Below are positions 41,288 through 50,820 of a DNA stretch of 64,000 bases, piece by piece. Under the pieces are notes generated by a model. That model saw only the letters and a list, made by a program, of their open reading frames with translations. It did not search any database and was not told the origin of the DNA. Where the stretch lies: NCBI GenBank assembly GCA_045130475.1, contig JBGUPU010000065.1, forward strand, positions 23,172 to 87,171. Direction: 5' to 3'. The stretch is from CAG-791 sp045130475. GTDB taxonomy: Bacteria; Bacillota; Clostridia; Lachnospirales; Lachnospiraceae. Position 1 is the stretch's first letter. Each line of letters opens with the position of its first letter. The position numbers were made by a program, and so were the translations under genes.

Positions 41288-42586
41288 ATGGAACTTAACG
41301 AGTACATCGAAAAGGGCGGGCAGGAGCTCCGTCTGGGATATACGACGGGAAGCTGCGCGGCTGCTGCGGCAAAGGCCGCGGCATTAATGCTGCTGACAGG
41401 GCAGAAGGTTCCGCAGGTGCAGCTGAAGACTCCTAAGGGGCTGGACTTGATCCTTGAGATTGAGGACATTTGCTTCTGGAAGGAACAAAATGCAGGTCCA
41501 AACAGCCGGCCGTCAGCCGTTTCCTGTGCAGTACGCAAGGACAGCGGGGATGACCCGGATATCACCAATCATGCCCTGATCTATGCCAAAGCTGCCCGTT
41601 CCGATATACCGGGAATCAGGATTGACGGGGGTGAGGGAGTTGGCCGCGTGACAAAGCCCGGCTTGGATCAGCCGGTGGGAAATGCAGCCATCAACAGCAC
41701 ACCCAGGCGGATGATCAGAGAGGCAGTTCTGGAAGTTCTGGACAGTCTGGATATTTCGGAATCCGGAACGTCGGAATCTGCAGTACAGACAACAAAGCGT
41801 CCGGATTCTTCTAGAGATCAATTGAAAGACCATGATCAGAACATTTCCCCGGGACTTGATATAACCATATCTGTTCCCCGGGGGCGGGAACTGGCGGCAA
41901 AGACCTTTAACCCAAAACTCGGGATCGAGGGCGGTATCTCCATACTGGGAACGAGCGGAATTGTTGAGCCCATGAGCGACCAGGCCTTGCTGGATACCAT
42001 CCGGGTGGAAATCCGGGTCCGGAAGGAGGAGGGACTGACGATCCTTCCCGCCGCGCCGGGCAATTACGGTAAGAATTTTTTCCTGGAAAAATACGGCTTT
42101 TCTCTGGACACTTCGGTGACTGCCTCCAACTTCATTTACGACACGGTGAAGATGGCAGTTGACGCGGGCTTTACAAAAATGCTCTTTGTGGGGCACATCG
42201 GCAAACTCGTCAAAGTGGCCGGCGGCATCCGCAACACCCATTCGCAGTACGGCGATCATCGAATGGAAATCCTGACGGAGATTGCAGCAGGCATTATTGA
42301 AAAAAGCTTTATTGAAGAACACAGCAGTAAATGTATCGATCTGCGCAATGCACTGGCAGACTGCGTGATGACCGATGAGGCGATCCGGATCCTGAAGGAA
42401 TACGGCATCGCGGAGGAAGTCCTTTCCGAAATGACACGACGGATCCAGGCGGTCATGCAGGAGTGGGCGCAGGGAAAGATACAGGTCGAAGTTGTTGTTT
42501 TTTCAAATGTGTACGGCGAACTCGGCAGGACAGAGAAGGCATTAGAATATATGCATATTCTGCAGGAACAGATTTCCAGGGGCTGA
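41288..42586 (+). CDS. cbiD: cobalt-precorrin-5B C1-methyltransferase
   Basis: CbiD methylates C1 during ring contraction. It has 432 residues with the typical opening ELRLGYTTGSCAAAAAKAAALML, KDSGDDPDITN, INSTPRRMI, and the later FVGHIGKLVKVAGGIRNTHS. About 30 residues rich in Ser/Asp (SESGTSESAVQTTKRPDSS region) are inserted in the middle, longer than most homologues. It sits between cbiC and cbiF in one operon. Confidence 0.95.
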   Translation: MELNEYIEKGGQELRLGYTTGSCAAAAAKAAALMLLTGQKVPQVQLKTPKGLDLILEIEDICFWKEQNAGPNSRPSAVSCAVRKDSGDDPDITNHALIYAKAARSDIPGIRIDGGEGVGRVTKPGLDQPVGNAAINSTPRRMIREAVLEVLDSLDISESGTSESAVQTTKRPDSSRDQLKDHDQNISPGLDITISVPRGRELAAKTFNPKLGIEGGISILGTSGIVEPMSDQALLDTIRVEIRVRKEEGLTILPAAPGNYGKNFFLEKYGFSLDTSVTASNFIYDTVKMAVDAGFTKMLFVGHIGKLVKVAGGIRNTHSQYGDHRMEILTEIAAGIIEKSFIEEHSSKCIDLRNALADCVMTDEAIRILKEYGIAEEVLSEMTRRIQAVMQEWAQGKIQVEVVVFSNVYGELGRTEKALEYMHILQEQISRG

Positions 42587-42636
42587 GGCCATTTCATTGT
42601 GCCTGAAACTTTATAATTTAAGAGGAGATATTCAAA

Positions 42637-43395
42637 ATGGTCCATTTTGTGGGAGCGGGATCCGGCGCGCCGGATCTGATCACAGTGCGCGGGCAGAGGC
42701 TGCTTTCGGAGGCGGATGTCATTATTTATGCTGGCTCACTGGTGAATCCTGCTCTTTTAGAGTTTAAAAAAGACGGCTGCCGGGTGTACGACAGTGCGAA
42801 GATGACACTGGAGCAAGTGACAGACGTGATGCGGGAGGCGGAAAAGCAAGGCCTCACCACAGTGCGTCTGCACACCGGAGATCCCTGCATCTATGGCGCG
42901 ACCCGGGAGCAGATGGACATTTTGGAGGAAGCAGGAATTGAATACGATTCCACGCCCGGCGTGAGCGCCTTCTGCGGAGCTGCTTCTGCACTGGATATGG
43001 AATACACCCTGCCCGGCATTTCCCAGAGTGTGATCATCACCCGCATGGCCGGCCGCACCCCCATGCCGGAAAAGGAATCCATTGAATCCTTTGCCGCGCA
43101 CGGTGCGACCATGGTGATCTTTCTCAGCACAGGCATGCTGGAAAAACTCAGCAACCGCCTGATTGCTGGCGGTTACGCGCCGGAAACGCCTGCAGCCATC
43201 GTCTACAAGGCGACCTGGCCGGATGAGGAAAAATATATCTGTACCGTGAGCACTCTGGCGCAGACGGCTGCGGAACACGGGATCACAAAGACAGCCCTCA
43301 TTATTGTAGGCGGTGCCGTCGCCCAGAGCGGCTACGAGCGCTCAAAGCTCTACGACCCGGGCTTTACGACAGAATTCAGGGAAGCCTCGGAATAA
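42637..43395 (+). CDS. cbiF: cobalt-precorrin-4 C11-methyltransferase
   Basis: SAM-dependent corrin methyltransferase of 252 residues with the CbiF/CobM opening VHFVGAGSGAPDLITVRGQRLL, the tetrapyrrole-methylase SAM block LHTGDPCIYGAT, and ITRMAGRTPMPEKESI. The ribosome site AGGAGAT lies 8 nt before the ATG. A dispersed palindromic repeat separates it from cbiH. Confidence 0.95.
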   Translation: MVHFVGAGSGAPDLITVRGQRLLSEADVIIYAGSLVNPALLEFKKDGCRVYDSAKMTLEQVTDVMREAEKQGLTTVRLHTGDPCIYGATREQMDILEEAGIEYDSTPGVSAFCGAASALDMEYTLPGISQSVIITRMAGRTPMPEKESIESFAAHGATMVIFLSTGMLEKLSNRLIAGGYAPETPAAIVYKATWPDEEKYICTVSTLAQTAAEHGITKTALIIVGGAVAQSGYERSKLYDPGFTTEFREASE

Positions 43396-43405
43396 AGATT
43401 TTTAT

Positions 43406-43441
43406 TCTTCATCGCGCAAGACTCGCGAGCGAGTCTTGAAT
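43406..43441. repeat. dispersed palindromic repeat, cbiF-cbiH spacer
   Basis: CAAGACTCGC (43417-43426) and GCGAGTCTTG (43429-43438) form a perfect 10-bp palindrome around GA, preceded by TTCATCGCG. It matches 40566-40601 almost base for base. Confidence 0.7.
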
Positions 43442-43515
43442 CTTACCAAATTCGGAAAGAAAATGGAAATGAATCGTGAAAGATTCGGGTAGGAAGCAGA
43501 AAGGGAGTGCAAGCA

Positions 43516-44295
43516 ATGGGCACTGACGGCAGAAAAGGAAAAATCACAGTGGTCGGCATGGGCCCCGGCGCGATCGACCAGATGACTTTCGAGGCCTATC
43601 ACGCGATTGAAAACTGCGACGTGATCGCCGGATACCATGTCTATGTGGATCTGGTGAAAGACCGGTTCCCGGATAAGAAGATCATTACCACAACCATGCG
43701 CAGGGAGGAGGAGCGCTGCATCCTTGCCCTTGAGGAAGCGGAGACGGGTTCGGATGTCGCCTTTATCTGCAGCGGAGACGCAGGTGTCTACGGCATGGCG
43801 GGACTGATCTACGAGACAGCGCAGGATTATCCCGATGTGGAAATTGAGGTGATCCCGGGTGTCACAGCAGCTCTGAGCGGAGCGGCCCGTTTAGGAGCAC
43901 CCCTGATCCATGACTTTGCCCTCATCAGCCTGAGCGATCTGATGACCCGGTGGGAGAAGATCGAGAAACGCCTTCGGATGGCGGCGGAGGGCGATTTTGC
44001 CATTGTCCTCTACAACCCCTCCAGCAGAAAGAGGGCGGATTATCTGAAGAAGGCCTGCGATATTCTGCTGGAGACGCTTTCCCCGGACCAGATCTGCGGC
44101 ACGGTCCGCAACATCGGACGCGAGGGCGAAGAAACCCATATTTATACCCTGGCAGAGCTGCGCGATGTCCGGGTGGATATGTTTACCACTGTCTTTATCG
44201 GCAACAGCTCGACAAAGCGCATCGGCGGCCATATGGTGACGCCCCGCGGATATGCCAGAGAACGCCGGGCGGCGGAAGCAGATTCCAAAGCCTGA
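43516..44295 (+). CDS. cbiH: cobalt-precorrin-3 C17-methyltransferase
   Basis: CbiH/CobJ methylates C17 and drives ring contraction. It has about 260 residues: ITVVGMGPGAIDQMTFEAYHAIENCDVIAGYHVYVDLV, ICSGDAGVYGMAGL, VIPGVTAALSGAARLGAPL and LYNPSSRKRADYL are diagnostic. ATG 43516 has AAGGGAG 9 nt upstream; a GTG at 43507 is too near that site. No Fe-S extension is present. Confidence 0.95.
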   Translation: MGTDGRKGKITVVGMGPGAIDQMTFEAYHAIENCDVIAGYHVYVDLVKDRFPDKKIITTTMRREEERCILALEEAETGSDVAFICSGDAGVYGMAGLIYETAQDYPDVEIEVIPGVTAALSGAARLGAPLIHDFALISLSDLMTRWEKIEKRLRMAAEGDFAIVLYNPSSRKRADYLKKACDILLETLSPDQICGTVRNIGREGEETHIYTLAELRDVRVDMFTTVFIGNSSTKRIGGHMVTPRGYARERRAAEADSKA

Positions 44296-44298
44296 ACA

Positions 44299-44405
44299 GA
44301 AGTTTTGAAACTGAAGCTCTGAAACAGAAATTCTGAAACAGAGATAGAGATCCTGAAGCAAAGCAGAAAACCTGAGACGGAAACGAAAAACCCTGAAACA
44401 GATGT
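44299..44405. repeat. degenerate CTGAAACAG-type repeats in the cbiH-cbiJ spacer
   Basis: The spacer consists of loosely repeated units such as CTGAAACAGAAATT, CTGAAACAGAGAT, CCTGAAGCAAAGCAG and CCTGAAACAGATG. No gene or hairpin is seen. It looks like slippage-derived filler that keeps the two genes apart. Confidence 0.4.
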
Positions 44406-44457
44406 TGAAGCGTAGAACGGAAGATTATACATCATTTTGGAAGGTGCGTTTGGACAG

Positions 44458-46647
44458 ATGAAATCAGAGAGCGGAAAGATTTTGATTTTCGGCGGAACAA
44501 CTGAGGGAAGGACAGTTGCGGAGCGCCTGCTCGCCGAGGGCGTACCATGTACTGTCTGCGTGGCGACTCAGTACGGGGAGGAAGTCCTGCAGCCCCATCC
44601 CCTGATGTCGGTCCATACAGGACGGCTGGACTGCGCAGGTATGACACAGCTGATGCTGGAAGAACATTTTTCCTGTGTCATCGACGCCACACATCCCCAT
44701 GCACAGCTTGTTTCTCAGGAGATCAAGGCGGCCTGTGAGCAGACCGGCCTCCCTTATCTCCGCCTGCAGAGAGAGGATGCGGATACAAAGAGTTCCGACA
44801 TCGCAAGAGAGGATGAAGAGCTGAAGGACCGGTTCTGTATTTATGTAAATGACATAGAAGAGGCAGGTACTTTTCTTTCGTCTGTTCCTGGCCGCATTCT
44901 GGTGACGACAGGCAGCAAGGAACTCGCCCGTTTTATCAAAGCACTGGGGGATTCCTCCAGAATCACCGTGCGCGTGCTTCCCGCGCCGGAGAGCCTGCAT
45001 GCCTGTACCCGGGCAGGTCTTGCGGGAAAACAGATTTTTGCCATGCAGGGTCCCTTCGGGACCGATATGAACTGTGCCCTGATCCGCCATGCCCATGCAT
45101 CCTGGCTTTTGACCAAGGAAACCGGTGAGGCAGGGGGCTATCCGGAGAAGATAGAAGCTGTCAGAAAAAGCGGTATCCGCGCGGTGGTGATCCGCACTCC
45201 TTCGGCAGAACATGAGTCACGGGGGACGATTCTGTCTGATTCATTTGAGCCGTCAGGCGGGGCGCCGGGAGCGGTTTTGACGGATACTGTGCAGAACAGG
45301 CAGCAGGAATCCGTTCTGAATACAGGTCTGGAGCGAACGATTGAAAAAGCCATGAAGTATGCCGGCTTTGGGAGGCAGAGAGCAGGAATCCTTTCCCTGG
45401 TCGGCGTCGGTGTGGGTGCGCAGGAGGCCGGGACACAGCAGGCGCTGGAAGCAATCGCTTCCGCCCAGATCCTTTTCGGGGCAAAGAGTGTTCTTGACAA
45501 TCTGACCAAAACCTGGCAGCCTGCCGCCGGCAAAAAGACCATTTCAGGTTTTGACAGCAGCGCGATCCTGGAGTATCTGCAGGAACATCCTGAGATTAGG
45601 AATGCCGCAGTTGCTTATTCCGGAGACAGCGGCTTTTACAGCGGCGCCTCCTCCATGCTTGCAAAATTGAAAAAAACAGAGGCATCCAAAGAAAACTACG
45701 ATGTAAAAGTAATCTGCGGAATTTCCAGTGTGTCCTGGTTCGCGGCGCGGGCGGGAATTCCCTGGCAGGACTGGAAAATACTCAGTTCACACGGGCGCTT
45801 CTGCAATGTGACAGGGCAGGTGCGCAGGCATCGCGAATGCTTCCTGCTGCTGGCCAATGCGGCCGACCTGCGTCACACAGGCGCACTGCTGGCGAGAGCC
45901 CAGGAACAGGGAACTCTGGGAAAACTGCAGCTGATTTATGGCTATGAGTTATCCCGCGCGGGAGAACAGATCTGTCCCTGTACGCCGCAGGATCTGATCG
46001 AGATCACACAGGAAGGTCTCTATGTCCTGTATATCCGCCACGATGACGCGGAAAAAGTTTCTGTTCTGCCCGGAATGCCGGATACGGCCTTTATCCGGGG
46101 AAAAGCACCGATGACTTCTTCGGAAATCCGCACGCTCTCCCTATGCCGTCTCGGACTTACAGCGAAGTCGGTCCTCTGGGATGTGGGTGCCGGCACCGGC
46201 TCGGTGAGCATCGAAGCTGCCCTCGCCTGTCCGGACAGCAAGGTCTGGTCGATCGAGTGCAAAAAAGATGCCCTCGCTCTCCTTGCGGAAAACAGGGCAA
46301 AATACAGTCTTCAGAACATGTCGATCATTGAGGGATGGGCGCCGGAAGCGCTGATCGATCTGCCGGTTCCGACCCATGTCTTCATCGGCGGCAGCGGCGG
46401 CGAGATCGGCAGCATACTGGACCTTGTCCTCGCGCGCAACTCCAGCGCCAAAGTGGTGGTGAACTGCATCACATCGGAGACCCTGGCTGCTCTGCATGAT
46501 GCGCTGGACCGCCTGCCGATCCGTGACCTGCAGTGCACGCAGGTCATGGTAAACCGGGAGGAAATTCTGGGAACCTATCATTACCTGCGCGCCGGAAACC
46601 CGGTCTTCATTATCTCCTTCCAGGGCGAAGGAAAAATACAGGACTGA
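44458..46647 (+). CDS. cbiJET: CbiJ-CbiE-CbiT trifunctional fusion
   Basis: About 729 residues in three parts. Residues about 5-270 are CbiJ, cobalt-precorrin-6A reductase (ILIFGGTTEGRTVAERLL, CVIDATHPHAQLVSQE, AMQGPFGTDMN). From about 309 comes CbiE, the C5/C15 methyltransferase half (LVGVGVGAQEAGTQQALE, YSGDSGFYSGAS, VICGISSVSW). From about 546 comes CbiT, the decarboxylating C15 methyltransferase (DVGAGTGSVSIEAALA, FIGGSGGEIGSIL). CbiET fusion (CobL) is common; adding CbiJ in front is rarer. ATG 44458 is chosen over a TTG at 44437. A linker of about 40 residues joins CbiJ to CbiE. Confidence 0.93.
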   Translation: MKSESGKILIFGGTTEGRTVAERLLAEGVPCTVCVATQYGEEVLQPHPLMSVHTGRLDCAGMTQLMLEEHFSCVIDATHPHAQLVSQEIKAACEQTGLPYLRLQREDADTKSSDIAREDEELKDRFCIYVNDIEEAGTFLSSVPGRILVTTGSKELARFIKALGDSSRITVRVLPAPESLHACTRAGLAGKQIFAMQGPFGTDMNCALIRHAHASWLLTKETGEAGGYPEKIEAVRKSGIRAVVIRTPSAEHESRGTILSDSFEPSGGAPGAVLTDTVQNRQQESVLNTGLERTIEKAMKYAGFGRQRAGILSLVGVGVGAQEAGTQQALEAIASAQILFGAKSVLDNLTKTWQPAAGKKTISGFDSSAILEYLQEHPEIRNAAVAYSGDSGFYSGASSMLAKLKKTEASKENYDVKVICGISSVSWFAARAGIPWQDWKILSSHGRFCNVTGQVRRHRECFLLLANAADLRHTGALLARAQEQGTLGKLQLIYGYELSRAGEQICPCTPQDLIEITQEGLYVLYIRHDDAEKVSVLPGMPDTAFIRGKAPMTSSEIRTLSLCRLGLTAKSVLWDVGAGTGSVSIEAALACPDSKVWSIECKKDALALLAENRAKYSLQNMSIIEGWAPEALIDLPVPTHVFIGGSGGEIGSILDLVLARNSSAKVVVNCITSETLAALHDALDRLPIRDLQCTQVMVNREEILGTYHYLRAGNPVFIISFQGEGKIQD

Positions 46648-46653
46648 TTTCCA

Positions 46654-47928
46654 TCAGGGAAGCACGTGTTTGGAAAGATGCTTGGGGAAGGGACCATTCA
46701 CTTTATAGGGGATACCCAGTTCGTCCAGAACAGATTCCAGGGCACTGACATATTTTGTCTCCTGGAACAGGCGCATGAAAGAGAGGAAGATTTTATCTCC
46801 CATGGAGGTGACCTCAAAAACCAGGTGTCCGTCGACGATGAGGGCATAGGTCTCGATATAGTCTGCTACTTCCCCCCAGTCCATCTGGCCGGAGTAATTA
46901 CACAGGAAGGTTCCGTGTCTTGCGTCCTTGCCGGTGCTGGGGTTGTGGTCTTTGAGGAAGGCTTTTTTCTCTTTCAGGCCTTTGATCTGATCAAGCTGAT
47001 CGTAGAGTCCGAAGACTTTCCTCAGCTGATCGCCGCTGACGCTGGGATCTGTCTGGAGGATCATCTGCCCCCTGGTCATGGTTCCGAGTTTTTCCATATC
47101 CCATTTCAGCATATCTCTGTCGTAATCAAAGTATGCGTGACTGAGAAAATCGTAGTGTGAATTTGGCAGGCCGAAGTCTTTCCGGGGATTGTGAGCAGTC
47201 TCGCCGCCGATCACACGGATCTTTTCCGGGAGAACTCTGTCCAGGGCTTTTGCAATGACGACAATAAAAAATGAGGCAACACTTGCGTCATTTGCTTTGA
47301 TAAACCTGACCAGAGTTTTCTGATCAAAGGTAAAGACCATGTAGTTGGGATCTCTCTTAAAAGGGTTGAATAATCCATTCAGATAATCCTTTGCCATGAT
47401 GGCAGGATGCATACCCTTATAGTAATAAATGGGCTTTTCATCCGGCAGATCTTCCGCAGTGCATTTACTGGTTTCTCCCGGCAGGAGAGGACTGCCTGGT
47501 TTCCGGATTTCGGGAGCCTCCGGCAGAACCTGATATCTGTCGACGACATATTGGTAGACAGCCGTCATAACCCAGGGCTGGAAAGCCTGCCCTCCGCAGA
47601 GTGCGTGACTTATGTGAAAAAAGATATCCTTTCCTTCGCATTCCACAAAGAGCAGGTGACCGTTGACCTTTTTGGTGGCCAGCTTCGGGCATTTTTCGGA
47701 TACGGGCAGAACTGCGACTTCCTTATGGTTGGGCAGCAGAACGTAGCCTCCGTCTTTGTCAACCGTGACATGGACCGCAAAATAAGGATACCTCTTGATC
47801 GCGGTATTGACTGAGCGGCGGAGGATATCTATGTCTACCGGCTCTTTCATGGTCACCCTGGCACGTATGACAGAGGAAAAGCGTTTTTCATCATGATAGA
47901 GGCGATAGGTGCTGTTACTGTATTTCAT
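46654..47928 (-). CDS. condensation/alcohol-acetyltransferase-like acyltransferase
   Basis: A 424-residue protein of the CoA-dependent acyltransferase fold (condensation domain, WES/PapA or alcohol acetyltransferase group). FFHISHALCGGQAF resembles the HHxxxDG motif with the second His kept and Gly in place of Asp, and the N-terminal YPYFAVHVTV and later NYSGQMDWGEVADYI fit the two-lobed fold. Acyl donor and acceptor are unknown. It is convergent with cbiJET, only 6 bp apart, and divergent from cobD, so it is not part of the B12 operon. Confidence 0.7.
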   Translation of the reverse strand: MKYSNSTYRLYHDEKRFSSVIRARVTMKEPVDIDILRRSVNTAIKRYPYFAVHVTVDKDGGYVLLPNHKEVAVLPVSEKCPKLATKKVNGHLLFVECEGKDIFFHISHALCGGQAFQPWVMTAVYQYVVDRYQVLPEAPEIRKPGSPLLPGETSKCTAEDLPDEKPIYYYKGMHPAIMAKDYLNGLFNPFKRDPNYMVFTFDQKTLVRFIKANDASVASFFIVVIAKALDRVLPEKIRVIGGETAHNPRKDFGLPNSHYDFLSHAYFDYDRDMLKWDMEKLGTMTRGQMILQTDPSVSGDQLRKVFGLYDQLDQIKGLKEKKAFLKDHNPSTGKDARHGTFLCNYSGQMDWGEVADYIETYALIVDGHLVFEVTSMGDKIFLSFMRLFQETKYVSALESVLDELGIPYKVNGPFPKHLSKHVLP

Positions 47929-48111
47929 TAATGCTGTCTCCTTGTATGATAAGTTTTGATTAGGTCATTTCAGGCAAGCGGCCCTTCCGTTGTTTTCTGT
48001 TCTGAAACAGCAGATAGCTGCAGCTTCGGAGATGATTTTTTGACCATTGGCCAACTGTTTTTCGACCGTCTTGAAACAGTAGTATTTTACCACAAAGAAA
48101 GAACTGCGCAT

Positions 48112-49176
48112 ATGCTTCACGGAGGAGAGATTTATAACAGCATAGAGGTGAGATATGATTTTTCGGTCAATATCAACCCGTTGGGAATTCCGGAAAATGT
48201 TCTCCGGAGCCTTGGGGAAAATCTCTCTCTTCTGACACAGTACCCGGATCAGGAGTACAGAAAACTCCGCTTTGCGCTGGAAAAGCGCACCGGCATTCCG
48301 GCCCGGCAGGTTCTGTGCGGGAACGGCGCTTCGGAGCTGATCGAAGCCACAGTTCGGGGACTGCATGCAGACAGGATCCTCCTTACGGCGCCTTCCTTCT
48401 CCGGCTACAGACATGCGGCTCAATCCCATGGCTGCGAGATCCTCTATCATGAGCTGCGCAGGGAGGAAAATTTTGCCCTGACAGACAGATACCTGGAGGA
48501 TCTGGCACAGAAGCCAGATCTTGCAATTCTCTGTTCGCCATCAAACCCCATCGGAGACCGGATTGACCCGGACCTGCTGTGCCGGATCGCGGAAACCTGT
48601 GATCAGCAGGGCACCTGGCTCATGGTGGACGAGTGCTTTCTGGGCTTTCTGCCGGATGAGGACCGGCGCACCATGCGCAGGTTTCTGGTACCCTCGATCG
48701 CATTTCGGCAATTCCGGCGGCTTCTGGTTCTGGATGCCTTTACCAAGCGCTTTGCCATGCCGGGCATCCGCCTGGGATATCTGATGGCAGCGAATCCTGA
48801 AACGCTGGAGATGATCCATGCGCAGCAGCCGGAGTGGAGCGTGTCCCTCCCCGCACAGATTGCAGGACTTGCCGCTCTGGAAACCGGCAGGGAATACATG
48901 GAGACAGCCCGCACGCTTGTCGCGTCGGAAAGAGCAAAGATGGCCGCAGCCCTGGAAAGGTTCGGATGCAGGGTATTTCCAGGGGAGGCAAATTATATCT
49001 TTTTTTCCTGCCAAAAAGAGCTGTATGAGCCCCTTCTGCAGAGAGGCATCCTGATCCGCCGCTGTGACAACTACCCGGGGCTCCAGAAGGGCGATTACCG
49101 CGCCGCCGTCCTGAGCCCGGAGGAAAACCAAGTACTGCTCGGGGCACTGGCAGAGCTTTTAATTGTCGGATCATAA
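48112..49176 (+). CDS. cobD: threonine-phosphate decarboxylase (CobD-type aminotransferase)
   Basis: PLP enzyme that makes (R)-1-amino-2-propanol phosphate for the nucleotide loop. It has 354 residues: MLHGGEIYN, YDFSVNINPLGIPENV, NGASELIEATVRGL, CSPSNPIGD, and the PLP-binding Lys212 in DAFTKRFAMPGIRLGY. It is close to HisC in sequence, but the opening HGG and NINPLG and the B12 context favour CobD. ATG 48112 fits the domain start; its ribosome site is weak. cbiG follows 75 bp later. Confidence 0.9.
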   Translation: MLHGGEIYNSIEVRYDFSVNINPLGIPENVLRSLGENLSLLTQYPDQEYRKLRFALEKRTGIPARQVLCGNGASELIEATVRGLHADRILLTAPSFSGYRHAAQSHGCEILYHELRREENFALTDRYLEDLAQKPDLAILCSPSNPIGDRIDPDLLCRIAETCDQQGTWLMVDECFLGFLPDEDRRTMRRFLVPSIAFRQFRRLLVLDAFTKRFAMPGIRLGYLMAANPETLEMIHAQQPEWSVSLPAQIAGLAALETGREYMETARTLVASERAKMAAALERFGCRVFPGEANYIFFSCQKELYEPLLQRGILIRRCDNYPGLQKGDYRAAVLSPEENQVLLGALAELLIVGS

Positions 49177-49251
49177 GAGCAGCGGTCCACTCAAAATGCT
49201 CGTATTATCGAATAAACCGACTATGAACAGGAGAAACGAAGGAGTTCATCC

Positions 49252-50796
49252 ATGAGCGAAAACCGGGAAAAACCCCGCTGGGAGGGGAAGCATTATTCCT
49301 TTTTCCAGAATACGGAATGTGAATATTTTCCCTGTCACCGGATTGCGGACCCGGCCCGTTTCAGCTGCCTGTTCTGCTACTGTCCGCTCTACATGCTGGG
49401 GCCTCACTGCAGAGGAAACTTCCGCTACACGGAAAAAGGGATCAAGGACTGCACCGACTGCCTGATCCCCCATCTGCCGGAAAACTACGGGCGGATCACA
49501 GGGAAATATAAAGAGATCGTCTCCGCCATGCAGTCTATGCAGCAGGCAGAGCACACACAGCATGCGCAGCGAAAGGAAGATAATCAACAGGCAAATACAG
49601 CTCTGAGGAGAGAAGAGAGCCGGTCAGATTCTTCTGAAAAGGAAACCCCATTCGGGAATCTGACGGGTCGCGGGACAATCGGCCGGATCGTCATGCTGGC
49701 ATGCACGGAGCGCGGTTTTGAAACCATGCAGCGGGCAGCTTCAGCCCTGAAAAAGCACCTTCCGGATGCGGAAATCCTGCAGACAGGACGCTGCGCCTAT
49801 TTGCCCGGATTTGAGAACGGTCCAAAGCTCTCCGAGGCAGCGGCCAGATGGTTTCACCAGGCAGATGCTCTCATTTTCATCGCGGCAACAGGAATTGCAG
49901 TGCGCTGCATTGCGCCCTTTGCCCGGGACAAGTTTCGTGATCCCGCTGTTCTGGTCATGGATGAGAACGGGAAGTTTGTCATCTCGCTGCTGTCCGGCCA
50001 CGCCGGGGGCGCCAACCGTCTGTGCGGACTGCTGGCGGAGGCCACGGGGGCACAGCCTGTGATCACGACCGCCACTGACGGAAGAGGCCTTTTTGCTGTT
50101 GATGTCTTTGCGGCGGAAAACGGCCTGCAGATTTCCGACAGAATCCTGGCCAAACAGGCATCCGCCCGTATTCTGGCGGGAGAAAAACTGAAGCTTTATT
50201 ATGATAAAGAGCTCGAAGCCGCTGACGGCAGTGGGGATATTTTTGAGAAATATGGGAAAGGAGTCTGCCGGACGGAAGACCGGGCCGATGCGGATATCAT
50301 CGTCTCATTCAGGCAGACGGAAGATGATCCTGAGGAAGCCCTCTATCTGATCCCGCAGGCAGTTACTCTGGGAATCGGATGCCGGAAAGGAATCACTGCG
50401 GAAGCCATTCAGAAGGCAGTCCTGCAGATTCTGCAGACTTCCGGCGTTTTTCGCCAGGCGGTCTCGGGAATAGCTTCCATCGACCTGAAAAAAGAGGAAA
50501 CCGGACTTCTTGATTTTGCAAAAGAATGGAACCTGCCTCTGACTTTTTACACCGCTGAGGAGCTCAACCGGGTGCCGGGAACCTTCAGCAAGTCCGATTT
50601 TGTCCGCCATATCACCGGCGTGGACTGTGTCTGTGAGCGGAGCGCAGTGCGCCTGGCCATGGAGCAGACAAGGAAGGAACTCGAAAAGGGAGCCAGTCTT
50701 CTGGAAAAGAAACAGACCCTCGACGGAGTCACAGCGGCGCTTGCCCTCCGGATCGGAAATGTCGATGGGACAACCGGGGAAGAGGGAAACAGATAA
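49252..50796 (+). CDS. cbiG: CbiG with N-terminal Cys-rich domain
   Basis: About 514 residues. The first 80 are a Cys-rich small domain (FFQNTECEYFPCHRI, CLFCYCPLYMLG, CTDCLIPH) probably binding zinc or Fe-S and known as a separate protein in B12 loci. A hydrophilic linker (about 85-140) leads to CbiG, cobalt-precorrin-5A hydrolase, which opens the delta-lactone: MLACTERGFETMQRA, ALIFIAATGIAVRCIAP, LLSGHAGGANRLCGLLA, and the C-terminal LGIGCRKGITAEAI and IASIDLKKEETGLLDFA. The linkage implies the Cys-rich domain works with ring contraction. Confidence 0.92.
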   Translation: MSENREKPRWEGKHYSFFQNTECEYFPCHRIADPARFSCLFCYCPLYMLGPHCRGNFRYTEKGIKDCTDCLIPHLPENYGRITGKYKEIVSAMQSMQQAEHTQHAQRKEDNQQANTALRREESRSDSSEKETPFGNLTGRGTIGRIVMLACTERGFETMQRAASALKKHLPDAEILQTGRCAYLPGFENGPKLSEAAARWFHQADALIFIAATGIAVRCIAPFARDKFRDPAVLVMDENGKFVISLLSGHAGGANRLCGLLAEATGAQPVITTATDGRGLFAVDVFAAENGLQISDRILAKQASARILAGEKLKLYYDKELEAADGSGDIFEKYGKGVCRTEDRADADIIVSFRQTEDDPEEALYLIPQAVTLGIGCRKGITAEAIQKAVLQILQTSGVFRQAVSGIASIDLKKEETGLLDFAKEWNLPLTFYTAEELNRVPGTFSKSDFVRHITGVDCVCERSAVRLAMEQTRKELEKGASLLEKKQTLDGVTAALALRIGNVDGTTGEEGNR

Positions 50797-50820
50797 TCAG
50801 TCAGCAAAAGGGAACGACAA

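Noticed and set aside
44299..44405. The repetitive cbiH-cbiJ spacer as a CRISPR array
   Set aside because: Units are short, irregular and without unique spacers of constant length; no cas genes are present.
47956..48111. A longer N-terminus for CobD from an upstream ATG at 47956
   Set aside because: The added 52 residues overlap the divergent promoter region and are unlike the family, which starts at MLHGGEIYN.
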